10,003 nucleotides of DNA from Caldifarciminota bacterium (GTDB taxonomy: Bacteria; Hydrothermota; E44-bin80). The notes under the pieces were generated by a model. It was not told where the DNA came from, ran no database searches, and was given only the letters and a program-made list of their open reading frames with translations. The position numbers and the translations under genes were made by a program. Below are positions 1 to 6,466 of the stretch, piece by piece. Position 1 is the stretch's first letter. Each line of letters begins with the position of its first letter. The stretch covers positions 1 to 10,003 of the forward strand of contig JAGMEZ010000244.1 in NCBI GenBank assembly GCA_023127905.1, read 5' to 3'.

Positions 1-25
1 TAATATTTGTTATATTTCCAAACAT

Positions 26-1756
26 ATGAAATCAGTTGACCTTCTTCTTTTACACCCTCCCGCAACATTTCGAAGTCCAACGAGATTAGGGCTCCACAAC
101 ATGATAGCCGCTTCTGTTCCCTCCACAGCAGCATTCGAGATTTATCCTCTTGGTTTTCTATCAATAGGGGAGTACCTCGAAAGGCATGGATACCATGTAT
201 CCATCTGTAATCTGGCACTGCTTAACGCGGTTATGCCGTCGATACGACCAGAAACCATTATAAGACGTATTCAAGCAAGGATTGTGGGAATAGACCTCCA
301 CTGGGCAACCCATACTGATGGTGTGTTAGAGCTTGCCAAAATTTTCAAGAATATTCACCCGAATACTCACATAGTTGTTGGGGGTTTCACGGCAAGCGCG
401 TTCTGGCGTGAACTTCTAAGTTATCCTGATATAGATTTCGTTATGCGCGGTGATTCTACGGAATACCCGTTCTTATGTCTTCTGAATGTTTTGATAGGTG
501 GTGGTAACCTAAATGAGGTTCCAAACCTGGCATGGAGAGACAATGACGATAGTATCCTGACTACAGGATTGGAGTGGGTTCCTGATAATATCGATGACTA
601 TCGAACGGATTATGCATGGGGCATTCGTTCAGCTGCAAGGCACATCGACCCGGTAAATGTTCTTTTGAGTATTCCATACCGTGATTGGTTGACCAACCCA
701 TCAGCCGCAGTATTGACACAGAGGGGATGTTCCAACAATTGCTTGATATGTGGTGGAAGTGCAAATGCCTATCTGAATATTTTCAATAGAAAGAGAACAG
801 CCGTCAAGTCACCAGGTGCCGTTATACGTGACGTTGCCAGTGCTGCAAGGATTTTAAGAGGCAGGATCTTTATCGGGTCTGATTTGCAGGAACCAGGGGA
901 GGAATACTATCATGAGGTATTTCAACGCTATGAATCTCTCCGTATTAATAATCCGCTGACTATCGAGGTGATTCAACCCGCACCGTCGGAGTTCTTCGAA
1001 GCTGCAGCGGAAGCTGGATCTGTAACCCTTCAGATGTCCGCGGAAAGCCATGATGAAGATCTGAGGATGCGCTTTGGCAGAAACTATACAAATGATGCTC
1101 TTGAGGGGATGATTGGAGCAGCACTGGATGCGGGGATCAAGGCTGTGAGAATCTTTTTTGGCATTGGTTTACCCGGACAGGATACAGATTCGGTCATGGA
1201 AACAGTTAATTACTGTGGAGAATTGTTAAGCCGCTTTGGGCGTGATGGAAGGTTCTTTCCATTTATCTCAGTTCTTGCTCCATATATCGAACCAGGGAGC
1301 TGTGCATTTGACGAACCTGAACGCTATGGATACAGGAGTTTTTGCTCTACACTTGAAGACTACAGGAATTCAATGAGGCAATATTCGTGGGCACAGTCCT
1401 TCGGTTACGAAACGTATGATATGGAACGATCGGTTATTATTGAAACAACTTATAAGGCTACTATTGAATTGAACCGACTTCACGAAAGACACAATTTGAT
1501 TACTGCGCGAAACCGTCAACGCGAGGAAGAAAGATTAAAGAGGGAATGGCAGGCGGTTCAAAGAAAGAGTACCCATCAGGTAAGATGTATCGTGGGAGAA
1601 TCGAGCCTTTACACTTCGAGATTGCGAGGTTTTTTTATTAAACCTTTTGCATTTCATCCTTTCGGGATCCTGAATGAAGTGTGTGTGGGATTGCGAAGGT
1701 TCTTCAGTGATATGTTTACTGGTAAAGTAAAGAGCCCATGGAAATTTATTATTTAA
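26..1756 (+). CDS. B12-binding domain / radical SAM domain protein
   Basis: A 576-residue cytoplasmic protein with the two-part layout of cobalamin-dependent radical SAM enzymes. The N-terminus (LLLLHPPA, residues 6-13) and residues about 40-155, including VVGGFTAS at 117-124, match the Rossmann-like B12-binding domain. A textbook DxHxxG cobalamin motif is not seen. The radical SAM cluster motif is C235-SNN-C239-LI-C242, followed by GGS, and the core runs to about residue 430. FGIGLPGQD (378-386) is the usual late-barrel segment. A charged stretch near 480-515 and a basic, aromatic tail follow; neither is recognised. Members of this superfamily do methylations, ring rearrangements and other radical chemistry, and the substrate cannot be told here. 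The length and the CxxxCxxCGGS form recall the Ta0216-like B12/radical SAM group, from memory. The start at 26 is chosen because the protein begins right at the domain's first strand; no clear Shine-Dalgarno precedes it. It converges on the minus-strand operon. Confidence 0.88.
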   Translation: MKSVDLLLLHPPATFRSPTRLGLHNMIAASVPSTAAFEIYPLGFLSIGEYLERHGYHVSICNLALLNAVMPSIRPETIIRRIQARIVGIDLHWATHTDGVLELAKIFKNIHPNTHIVVGGFTASAFWRELLSYPDIDFVMRGDSTEYPFLCLLNVLIGGGNLNEVPNLAWRDNDDSILTTGLEWVPDNIDDYRTDYAWGIRSAARHIDPVNVLLSIPYRDWLTNPSAAVLTQRGCSNNCLICGGSANAYLNIFNRKRTAVKSPGAVIRDVASAARILRGRIFIGSDLQEPGEEYYHEVFQRYESLRINNPLTIEVIQPAPSEFFEAAAEAGSVTLQMSAESHDEDLRMRFGRNYTNDALEGMIGAALDAGIKAVRIFFGIGLPGQDTDSVMETVNYCGELLSRFGRDGRFFPFISVLAPYIEPGSCAFDEPERYGYRSFCSTLEDYRNSMRQYSWAQSFGYETYDMERSVIIETTYKATIELNRLHERHNLITARNRQREEERLKREWQAVQRKSTHQVRCIVGESSLYTSRLRGFFIKPFAFHPFGILNEVCVGLRRFFSDMFTGKVKSPWKFII

Positions 1757-1771
1757 CCCCTGCCACTACAA

Positions 1772-2800
1772 TTAATTAAGTAAATTTTCCTTTAAGAATA
1801 ATACTGTTTTTTCGAAGGAAAAAATATACTTGTCTATATTCAAATAGGCGGTTTCTACGATAATAATAAGTGATACTATTCCAATAAAGAGTAAAGCGAG
1901 AGAGTAAACAAAGAGTGCATTTTTTGGTGAAGGTTTGAATATAAACCACAACATGAATAATAACAAGGAAATACCGCCAATACTGGTAAATAGAATAAAT
2001 GCTCTTGAGAGAATGGTAATTTTATAAAGATAGAAAAGGGAAAAAAGACAGAGTATAAAACTAAGAAATATAAAGAATGCTGTTCTTTTTGCTCCGATGC
2101 ATACAGCGAGCGTTTTAAGTCCACGCTTTCTATCACCTTCGATGTCGGGTATCGTCTGACTCCAGTATGGAACAAGTTCAAAAAAGAATCCCGATAGACC
2201 GATAACGATTGCAACCAAGGAAAATGCACGAGATCCATTGTATGCAGCAAATGCCCCCTGTGGAATAAAAAATGCAGCAAGTGCGGGTGGAAGAAATCCG
2301 ATTTTAGTCTTTTTTAGTTTTGCAGAATAGGTGAATATCAGAAAAATACCTATTGCAAGGAGCAAAGCACACATTGCATTAATAAGTAATCCAACTGCAA
2401 GACTCAGAAATGAAAGTACAATACTGGTGATAAGGGCAGTTTTTCTATTAACGAGCCCTAGCACAAGTGGTCTGTTCTGGGTTCTTTTGTTTATTCGGTC
2501 GACCGCCTCATCGCAGACATCGTTGAATATATGTGCTGATGCAATTGCCAGAACAAGACAGAGAACTCCCAGAGCGGATTTTGTAAATGGAGGAAAACCA
2601 TCTGTTGCAAGAAATGCACTTGCAGCAGGAGTTAATACAACAACTACGATAATCATTGGACGCGCCATAGCAAAGAGAGATAGGAATGGAATTAATTTAT
2701 TAATAAATGGGATTGTTTTCAAGAATTCAACGATTTCATCGGTGAAAGAGCGTACCAAACCTCCTAAACGTTCATCAATGTTCTTTTGTCTATTTTTCAT
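1772..2800 (-). CDS. UbiA-family prenyltransferase (second copy in operon)
   Basis: An integral membrane prenyltransferase. UbiA enzymes use Mg2+ bound by two Asp-rich motifs to transfer a polyprenyl chain from its diphosphate to an acceptor. Numbered from the upstream TTG at 2818, the first motif is N99-D100-VC-D103-EAV-D107 and the second is D225-IEG-D229, followed by RKRGLKTLAV. The DxEGDxxxGxxTL form recalls the homogentisate/menaquinone/chlorophyll synthase side of the family. About eight or nine hydrophobic segments span the rest. The start is ambiguous. The 348-codon frame opens with TTG at 2818, overlapping the upstream gene by 17 bp. ATG at 2800 (342 codons) lies one base past the upstream stop and is preferred, although neither has a good Shine-Dalgarno. 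It is the last gene of the four-gene operon, probably translationally coupled to the radical SAM gene. Which acceptor it uses is unknown. Confidence 0.9.
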   Translation of the reverse strand: MKNRQKNIDERLGGLVRSFTDEIVEFLKTIPFINKLIPFLSLFAMARPMIIVVVVLTPAASAFLATDGFPPFTKSALGVLCLVLAIASAHIFNDVCDEAVDRINKRTQNRPLVLGLVNRKTALITSIVLSFLSLAVGLLINAMCALLLAIGIFLIFTYSAKLKKTKIGFLPPALAAFFIPQGAFAAYNGSRAFSLVAIVIGLSGFFFELVPYWSQTIPDIEGDRKRGLKTLAVCIGAKRTAFFIFLSFILCLFSLFYLYKITILSRAFILFTSIGGISLLLFMLWFIFKPSPKNALFVYSLALLFIGIVSLIIIVETAYLNIDKYIFSFEKTVLFLKENLLN

Positions 2801-2801
2801 T

Positions 2802-4007
2802 TTACTGTATTTTTTCAATAGGGTATGGAAGAGATGCGTCTTTTGGTATCGGATAGATATAGCGTTTTCTGAATTCCTTATCCTGAATCATACATGCTCT
2901 ATTTTCGGTTGTATATTCAGCGTGTTTTCTCACTTTTTCCCACATATTTTTGAGCGAGGTTTCACGGATGTTTCCAAATGTAAGAGGAGTATAGGAGCAT
3001 GGAATAAGATCGCCGGCAGGAGTAAAGTGAATCCATCTTCTTCCAGCCATGCAACCAAATCTTTCAGGACTCTCGAAGTAGCTGAATGCCATTACCTTTG
3101 GACCTTTATTCCCTTTCTGGTTTACTTCCTTGTGGAACTTGATGGTACTTTCCCGTTCTTCATCTGTTAATGTATCATCTTCCCGTTCCAGCCATTTTCC
3201 TATTGCAAGGATGTCGTAAAAGGAAACCTCGTGTGCACCAAGTTTCTCTGCAAGTGAGAGCAAGTCATTGAGTGTTTTTCTGTCGGAATTCGTCCTTCGT
3301 ACAACATTGTAAAGACTGACGAAGAGTCCTGCTTCAACTGCTGATTGTGCGCCGGCAGTTGCTTTTTTGAATATGCCTTTTACCTTTCGTATTTTGTCGT
3401 GTTCTTCTTGATAGGGGCTGTCTATACTCACCTGGAGTGTATCGAGACCTGCCTTTTTTAATTTATGTGCAACATCGCCATCGAGATACAGTCCGTTTGT
3501 AAACATAACTGTCAACGAACCGGTAGAGTTTGCATAGGAAATGATGTCATAGATATCTTTTCTCAGAAGCGGTTCACCACCGTCGAAGGTAAAGAGATGG
3601 GTTCCCATCTCAATACCCTGGTCGATAATTGATTTGATCTCATCGAATGTTAATTCTGGTTCTGCCCTGATTCCTTTTGCACAGCAGAAAATACAGTCAC
3701 AGGGACATTTTCCGGTGACAGCGATCGAAATCTGTTCGGGTATCTTTATGCCGTTCATTTTTATCTTTACCTGGTTGGATAGCAATCTCGTTAATGCAGG
3801 GCTTGGTATATACGGTAGCCATCCGGAAAGAACATATTTTTCTTCTGTTGCTATTGCTGGACGTTCGGTAGAGAAATATTCGCTTATCTGTTTAACGATC
3901 GGATTCGCCATATGTTTAAGGAATCCTTCTGCTGTAAATTCAATATCATTATCTTTTAACTTAGCTTTTATTGAAAGACCTGGAAGTTTATAAATTTCGT
4001 ATTCCAT
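2802..4007 (-). CDS. Radical SAM protein with SPASM-like C-terminus
   Basis: A 401-residue radical SAM enzyme. The SAM-cluster motif is C101-PCD-C105-IF-C108, with extra Cys at 103 and 109. FDGGEPLL (141-148) is the SAM-binding GGE motif, and LQVSIDSP (191-198) is the usual strand 4. The C-terminal part has C319 followed by G332-DLIP-C337, with FGNI at 344-347 and a further C372. This resembles a SPASM or twitch auxiliary-cluster region, but with few Cys. About 95 residues precede the barrel, an N-terminal extension that I do not recognise. ATG at 4007 is well supported by GGAGG at 4013-4017; this Shine-Dalgarno overlaps the stop of the upstream prenyltransferase gene, which suggests coupled translation. 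SPASM enzymes often modify peptides, but some act on small molecules. Between two UbiA genes, a role in tailoring a prenylated or aromatic compound is the inference. Substrate unknown. Confidence 0.9.
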   Translation of the reverse strand: MEYEIYKLPGLSIKAKLKDNDIEFTAEGFLKHMANPIVKQISEYFSTERPAIATEEKYVLSGWLPYIPSPALTRLLSNQVKIKMNGIKIPEQISIAVTGKCPCDCIFCCAKGIRAEPELTFDEIKSIIDQGIEMGTHLFTFDGGEPLLRKDIYDIISYANSTGSLTVMFTNGLYLDGDVAHKLKKAGLDTLQVSIDSPYQEEHDKIRKVKGIFKKATAGAQSAVEAGLFVSLYNVVRRTNSDRKTLNDLLSLAEKLGAHEVSFYDILAIGKWLEREDDTLTDEERESTIKFHKEVNQKGNKGPKVMAFSYFESPERFGCMAGRRWIHFTPAGDLIPCSYTPLTFGNIRETSLKNMWEKVRKHAEYTTENRACMIQDKEFRKRYIYPIPKDASLPYPIEKIQ

Positions 4008-4009
4008 TT

Positions 4010-4897
4010 TTACCTCCGGTAAATTCTGGTGGCAATATCGACTATTAATCCAATAAATAAAACGCTTCTATAATTTGCTGCCCGAATGAAAAAGCTCCCG
4101 CCTGCTTCAGGAATTGGTTTTCTTACAAACCTGAAAGCCATCCACAAAAGCCATGAGCCGGAAATAAGGGCAATTGATATATATACCCAGCCAAGAGATG
4201 CAGCACGCCAGATAATAATGGAAAATATAATTCCAATAATCCAGCATACAAGCACGAAACGGGAAGTGAAAGGGATTCCGAACACCACAGGCATCGTTGG
4301 TGCTCCCCTCCTCTCGTCACCTGCAATATCTCTACTAACTCCAGAAAGGGTAAATCCCCAGTCTGTTGCGCATATCATACCTGCAAGCAGCAAACCAGCT
4401 AAGTGAAGTTTTCCATAAGCAAGCCATACTCCGATGGGTACGAGCCCGTATGCTATTCCAACAGGTATAAAACTCAACGGTGTTTTGCGTTTAAAATAGG
4501 CAGAATATGAAGTAATTATTACCGTTGAAGTTATTACAACAATTACAGAGAGTAAGCTGTAAAAACTGAAGATAACGATACTGACACCAAGGAGAAGAAT
4601 GGAGTAAATCAATGCTGCGGAAGGCTTCAATCTCTTTGAAGGAAGGGGTCTCTTTGGAAGATTAACCCTGTCAATGTCAATATCTACAAAGTCATTAAAA
4701 ACATAAGAGCTGACAATAGCACAGAATGCTCCTATGGTGACGAGGAGGATTTTTAACAAGATAATAGGATTGCTGTACATATTTAATAGATATACTGCTA
4801 AAAAAGAGGCTACCATAGGAAGTGTCAGATCCATGATTATAAGTTCAGGACGGAGTAATTCAAAGTAGGCTGCGATGCGTGAGATAGCATTCTTCAT
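4010..4897 (-). CDS. UbiA-family prenyltransferase (first copy in operon)
   Basis: A 295-residue polytopic membrane protein of the usual UbiA length. The first Asp-rich motif is N68-D69-FV-D72-IDI-D76, followed by RVNLPKRPLPS, the segment typical of UbiA enzymes. The second is D190-IAG-D194, followed by ERRGAPTMPV. Both metal/diphosphate-binding motifs are intact, so it is probably active. It differs clearly from the other prenyltransferase of the operon (DIAGDERRG against DIEGDRKRG, and shorter), so the pair are distant paralogs and not a recent duplication. Acceptors in this family include 4-hydroxybenzoate, naphthoates, haem, chlorophyllide, homogentisate and, in archaeal-type lipid synthesis, geranylgeranylglyceryl phosphate; none can be chosen from sequence alone. 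ATG at 4897 lies 5 bp after the ThiC-family stop with a weak purine-rich RBS. The stop at 4010-4012 abuts the RBS of the next gene. Confidence 0.92.
   Translation of the reverse strand: MKNAISRIAAYFELLRPELIIMDLTLPMVASFLAVYLLNMYSNPIILLKILLVTIGAFCAIVSSYVFNDFVDIDIDRVNLPKRPLPSKRLKPSAALIYSILLLGVSIVIFSFYSLLSVIVVITSTVIITSYSAYFKRKTPLSFIPVGIAYGLVPIGVWLAYGKLHLAGLLLAGMICATDWGFTLSGVSRDIAGDERRGAPTMPVVFGIPFTSRFVLVCWIIGIIFSIIIWRAASLGWVYISIALISGSWLLWMAFRFVRKPIPEAGGSFFIRAANYRSVLFIGLIVDIATRIYRR
4013..4017 (-). promoter_or_regulatory. Strong ribosome binding site overlapping a stop codon (coupled translation)
   Basis: On the minus strand GGAGG is directly followed by TAA (4012-4010, stop of the first UbiA gene) and, two bases on, ATG at 4007 of the radical SAM gene. 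Ribosomes finishing the prenyltransferase are placed on the next start, which points to co-production of the two proteins. Confidence 0.7.
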
Positions 4898-4902
4898 CTC
4901 TT

Positions 4903-6195
4903 TTATGTTTCAGGTTCACATTCGGTAAAGAATGCATTGGCAATTTTAAGTGCACAGTATTTTCCACACATAGTGCATGTTTCACGATCCTTTGGAAGAT
5001 GTCTTTCTCTTATCTTTCTTCCTTTTTCTGGTTCTATAAAAAATTTGAATTGTTTTTCCCAGTTTAGGTCTCTTCTCGCTGTAGCAACATTCAAATCCAT
5101 ATCACGTCTTTTTAATTTTATCGTATCTCCGATATGTGCTGCAATTCTTGCAGCGATAACTCCTTCTCTTACATCTTCGGGGAAGGGAAGGCTTAAGTGT
5201 TCAGCAGGTGTTACGTAGCATATAAAATCCGCTCCGTAAGCAGAAGAAAGAGATGCACCTACAGTTGCAGAGATATGATCATATCCAGCAGAGACATCAG
5301 TAACAATTGGACCTAACATATAAAAAGGTGCTTCATTTGTCATTCTCTTCTGCAGGATTACATTAGTTTCGATTTCATCGATAGGGATATGTCCTGGTCC
5401 TTCCACAATAACCTGTACCCCTTCATGTTTTGCCCTCTGGGCAAGTTCTGCATTAATGATTAGTTCCTGGATTTGAGCTCTATCTGTTGAATCGCTTATT
5501 GCTCCGGCTCTCATTCCATTTCCAAGACTTAAAACGGTATCGTATTTTTTCAAAATTTTCAGAAGGTCATCGAATCTTTCATATAAAGGATTTTCACGCT
5601 TATTATGAACTATCCAAGCCGTTATAAAGGCTCCTCCACGGCTTACCAATCCACCGTGCCTGTAGCCTTGATTCCGAAGGCGGTCAAGGGTTAATCTATT
5701 TACTCCACAATGTATTGCCATAAAACCAATTCCGTCTTCACACTGTTTTTCGATTGTTTCAAAAAGAAATTCGTCCGGTAATTTGACTATTGCGCCAAAT
5801 TTTTGTATTGATTCTATTGCAGCCTGATATAAAGGAACGCTTCCAACTGGCATTTTTACAGCCTTTAGGACATCCCTTCTTATCTGGTCAAAATCCCCGC
5901 TTATGCTGAGTTCCATCAGAGTATCTGCTCCAGATTGCTCTGCAATTTGTGCCTTTTCTACCTCCATATCCTTGTCAATAATGTCGGACGATGTCCCTAT
6001 ACTTGCATTTACCTTTGTTCTCAGTCCTTTTCCTATTGCAACTGGAACTTTTCTTCCATTTCCGCATACTATAACAACTTTTCCTTCTTCTATTTTATTA
6101 CGGATGGATTCAGGAGTAATACCCTCTTTTTTTGCGACTTCTTTCATTTTTTCGGTAATCACATTCTTACAAGCGCTCTCTTTTTGCGTTAACAT
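4903..6195 (-). CDS. thiC: ThiC-family radical SAM enzyme (phosphomethylpyrimidine synthase or BzaF-like paralog)
   Basis: A 430-residue ThiC-family protein of the short anaerobe type. ThiC converts aminoimidazole ribotide to HMP-P for thiamin; the paralog BzaF converts the same substrate to 5-hydroxybenzimidazole, the lower-ligand precursor of B12. Visible family hallmarks are GKGLRTKVNASIGTSS (55-70), VSRGGAF (184-190), EGPGHIP (265-271, metal His269), YVTPAEHLSLP (327-337, metal His333) and the C-terminal cluster ligands C407-TM-C410-GKY-C414, a CX2CX3C spacing. Several places differ from the thiamin enzymes I remember: ELSISGDFD (95-103) where DLSTGGD is common, SLGNGMRAG (223-231) where SLGDGLRPG is common, and no KNxNH motif near 45. 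These suggest a paralog, but I cannot confirm which. ATG at 6195 has GGGAG 6-11 bases upstream. It is the first gene of the operon, with no TPP riboswitch seen. Confidence 0.9.
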   Translation of the reverse strand: MLTQKESACKNVITEKMKEVAKKEGITPESIRNKIEEGKVVIVCGNGRKVPVAIGKGLRTKVNASIGTSSDIIDKDMEVEKAQIAEQSGADTLMELSISGDFDQIRRDVLKAVKMPVGSVPLYQAAIESIQKFGAIVKLPDEFLFETIEKQCEDGIGFMAIHCGVNRLTLDRLRNQGYRHGGLVSRGGAFITAWIVHNKRENPLYERFDDLLKILKKYDTVLSLGNGMRAGAISDSTDRAQIQELIINAELAQRAKHEGVQVIVEGPGHIPIDEIETNVILQKRMTNEAPFYMLGPIVTDVSAGYDHISATVGASLSSAYGADFICYVTPAEHLSLPFPEDVREGVIAARIAAHIGDTIKLKRRDMDLNVATARRDLNWEKQFKFFIEPEKGRKIRERHLPKDRETCTMCGKYCALKIANAFFTECEPET

Positions 6196-6238
6196 TTAAA
6201 TCTCCCTTTTGGTGTTAAATATTTATACACAACTATGG

Positions 6239-6268
6239 ATTATTAATGTATCAAGCTTCATTTGTCAA
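6239..6268 (-). promoter_or_regulatory. Candidate sigma-70-type promoter for the thiC-ubiA operon
   Basis: Reading the minus strand, a perfect TTGACA (6268-6263) is followed after 18 bp by AATAAT (6244-6239), five of six matches to the -10 consensus. A 17-bp alternative is the poorer TAATAA. Transcription would begin near 6232, giving a leader of only about 37 nt before the ATG at 6195. That is too short for a TPP or cobalamin riboswitch. Confidence 0.5.
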
Positions 6269-6325
6269 GCAGAAAATTAAGGATGGAGGCTGTAAATTCT
6301 GAATTTTTGGGCATGGAAACAGGTG

Positions 6326-6348
6326 AATTGCACAAAAATTGTGCAATT
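6326..6348. repeat. Perfect 10-bp inverted repeat between divergent promoters
   Basis: The arms AATTGCACAA (6326-6335) and TTGTGCAATT (6339-6348) are exact reverse complements separated by AAA. The palindrome lies 58 bp upstream of the candidate -35 of the minus-strand operon and 50 bp upstream of the candidate -35 of the plus-strand lipoprotein gene. A dyad operator for a dimeric regulator is the most natural reading. A hairpin is also possible, but there is no U-tract and no gene ending nearby, so a terminator is unlikely. Confidence 0.6.
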
Positions 6349-6398
6349 AAGGAAGAATACTAAAGGAGAATATATGATAAGTTTCGTAAAATAGGAAT

Positions 6399-6426
6399 TT
6401 AGAACATTAATTAATTCTGGTATGAT
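6399..6426 (+). promoter_or_regulatory. Candidate extended -10 promoter for the secreted-protein genes
   Basis: TTAGAA (6399-6404, four of six to the -35 consensus) is followed after 16 bp by TATGAT (6421-6426, five of six to the -10). TGG directly precedes it, forming a TGn extended -10. Initiation near 6433 would give a leader of about 34 nt carrying the AAAGGAGG ribosome binding site at 6451-6458. Confidence 0.4.
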
Positions 6427-6466
6427 TCTTGCCATATTTATTGTTAGAAGAAAGGAGGAATGTTGT

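Noticed and set aside
1757..1771. Bidirectional terminator between the convergent genes
   Set aside because: The 15-bp gap holds no GC-rich stem or T-tract. A T/A-rich inverted stretch at about 1807-1825 lies inside the prenyltransferase 3' end and is weak.
2331..3170. 279-codon open frame on the plus strand
   Set aside because: It lies antisense across the end of the radical SAM gene and the second UbiA gene, both with intact family motifs; its protein has no recognisable feature and no RBS.
6362..6394. Six-codon mini-ORF (ATG 6374) preceded by AAAGGAG
   Set aside because: It lies upstream of the candidate plus-strand promoter, so it is probably not transcribed with the lipoprotein gene; likely chance in AT-rich DNA.
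6196..6466. TPP or cobalamin riboswitch ahead of the thiC-like gene
   Set aside because: Neither strand shows the THI-box core (CTGAGA and its partner element) or a B12-box-like element, and the predicted leader is only about 37 nt.
6422..6466. Upstream ATG at 6422 for the FN3 lipoprotein
   Set aside because: It has no RBS, falls inside the candidate -10 box and would put 15 residues before the signal peptide; ATG 6467 has AAAGGAGG at proper spacing.
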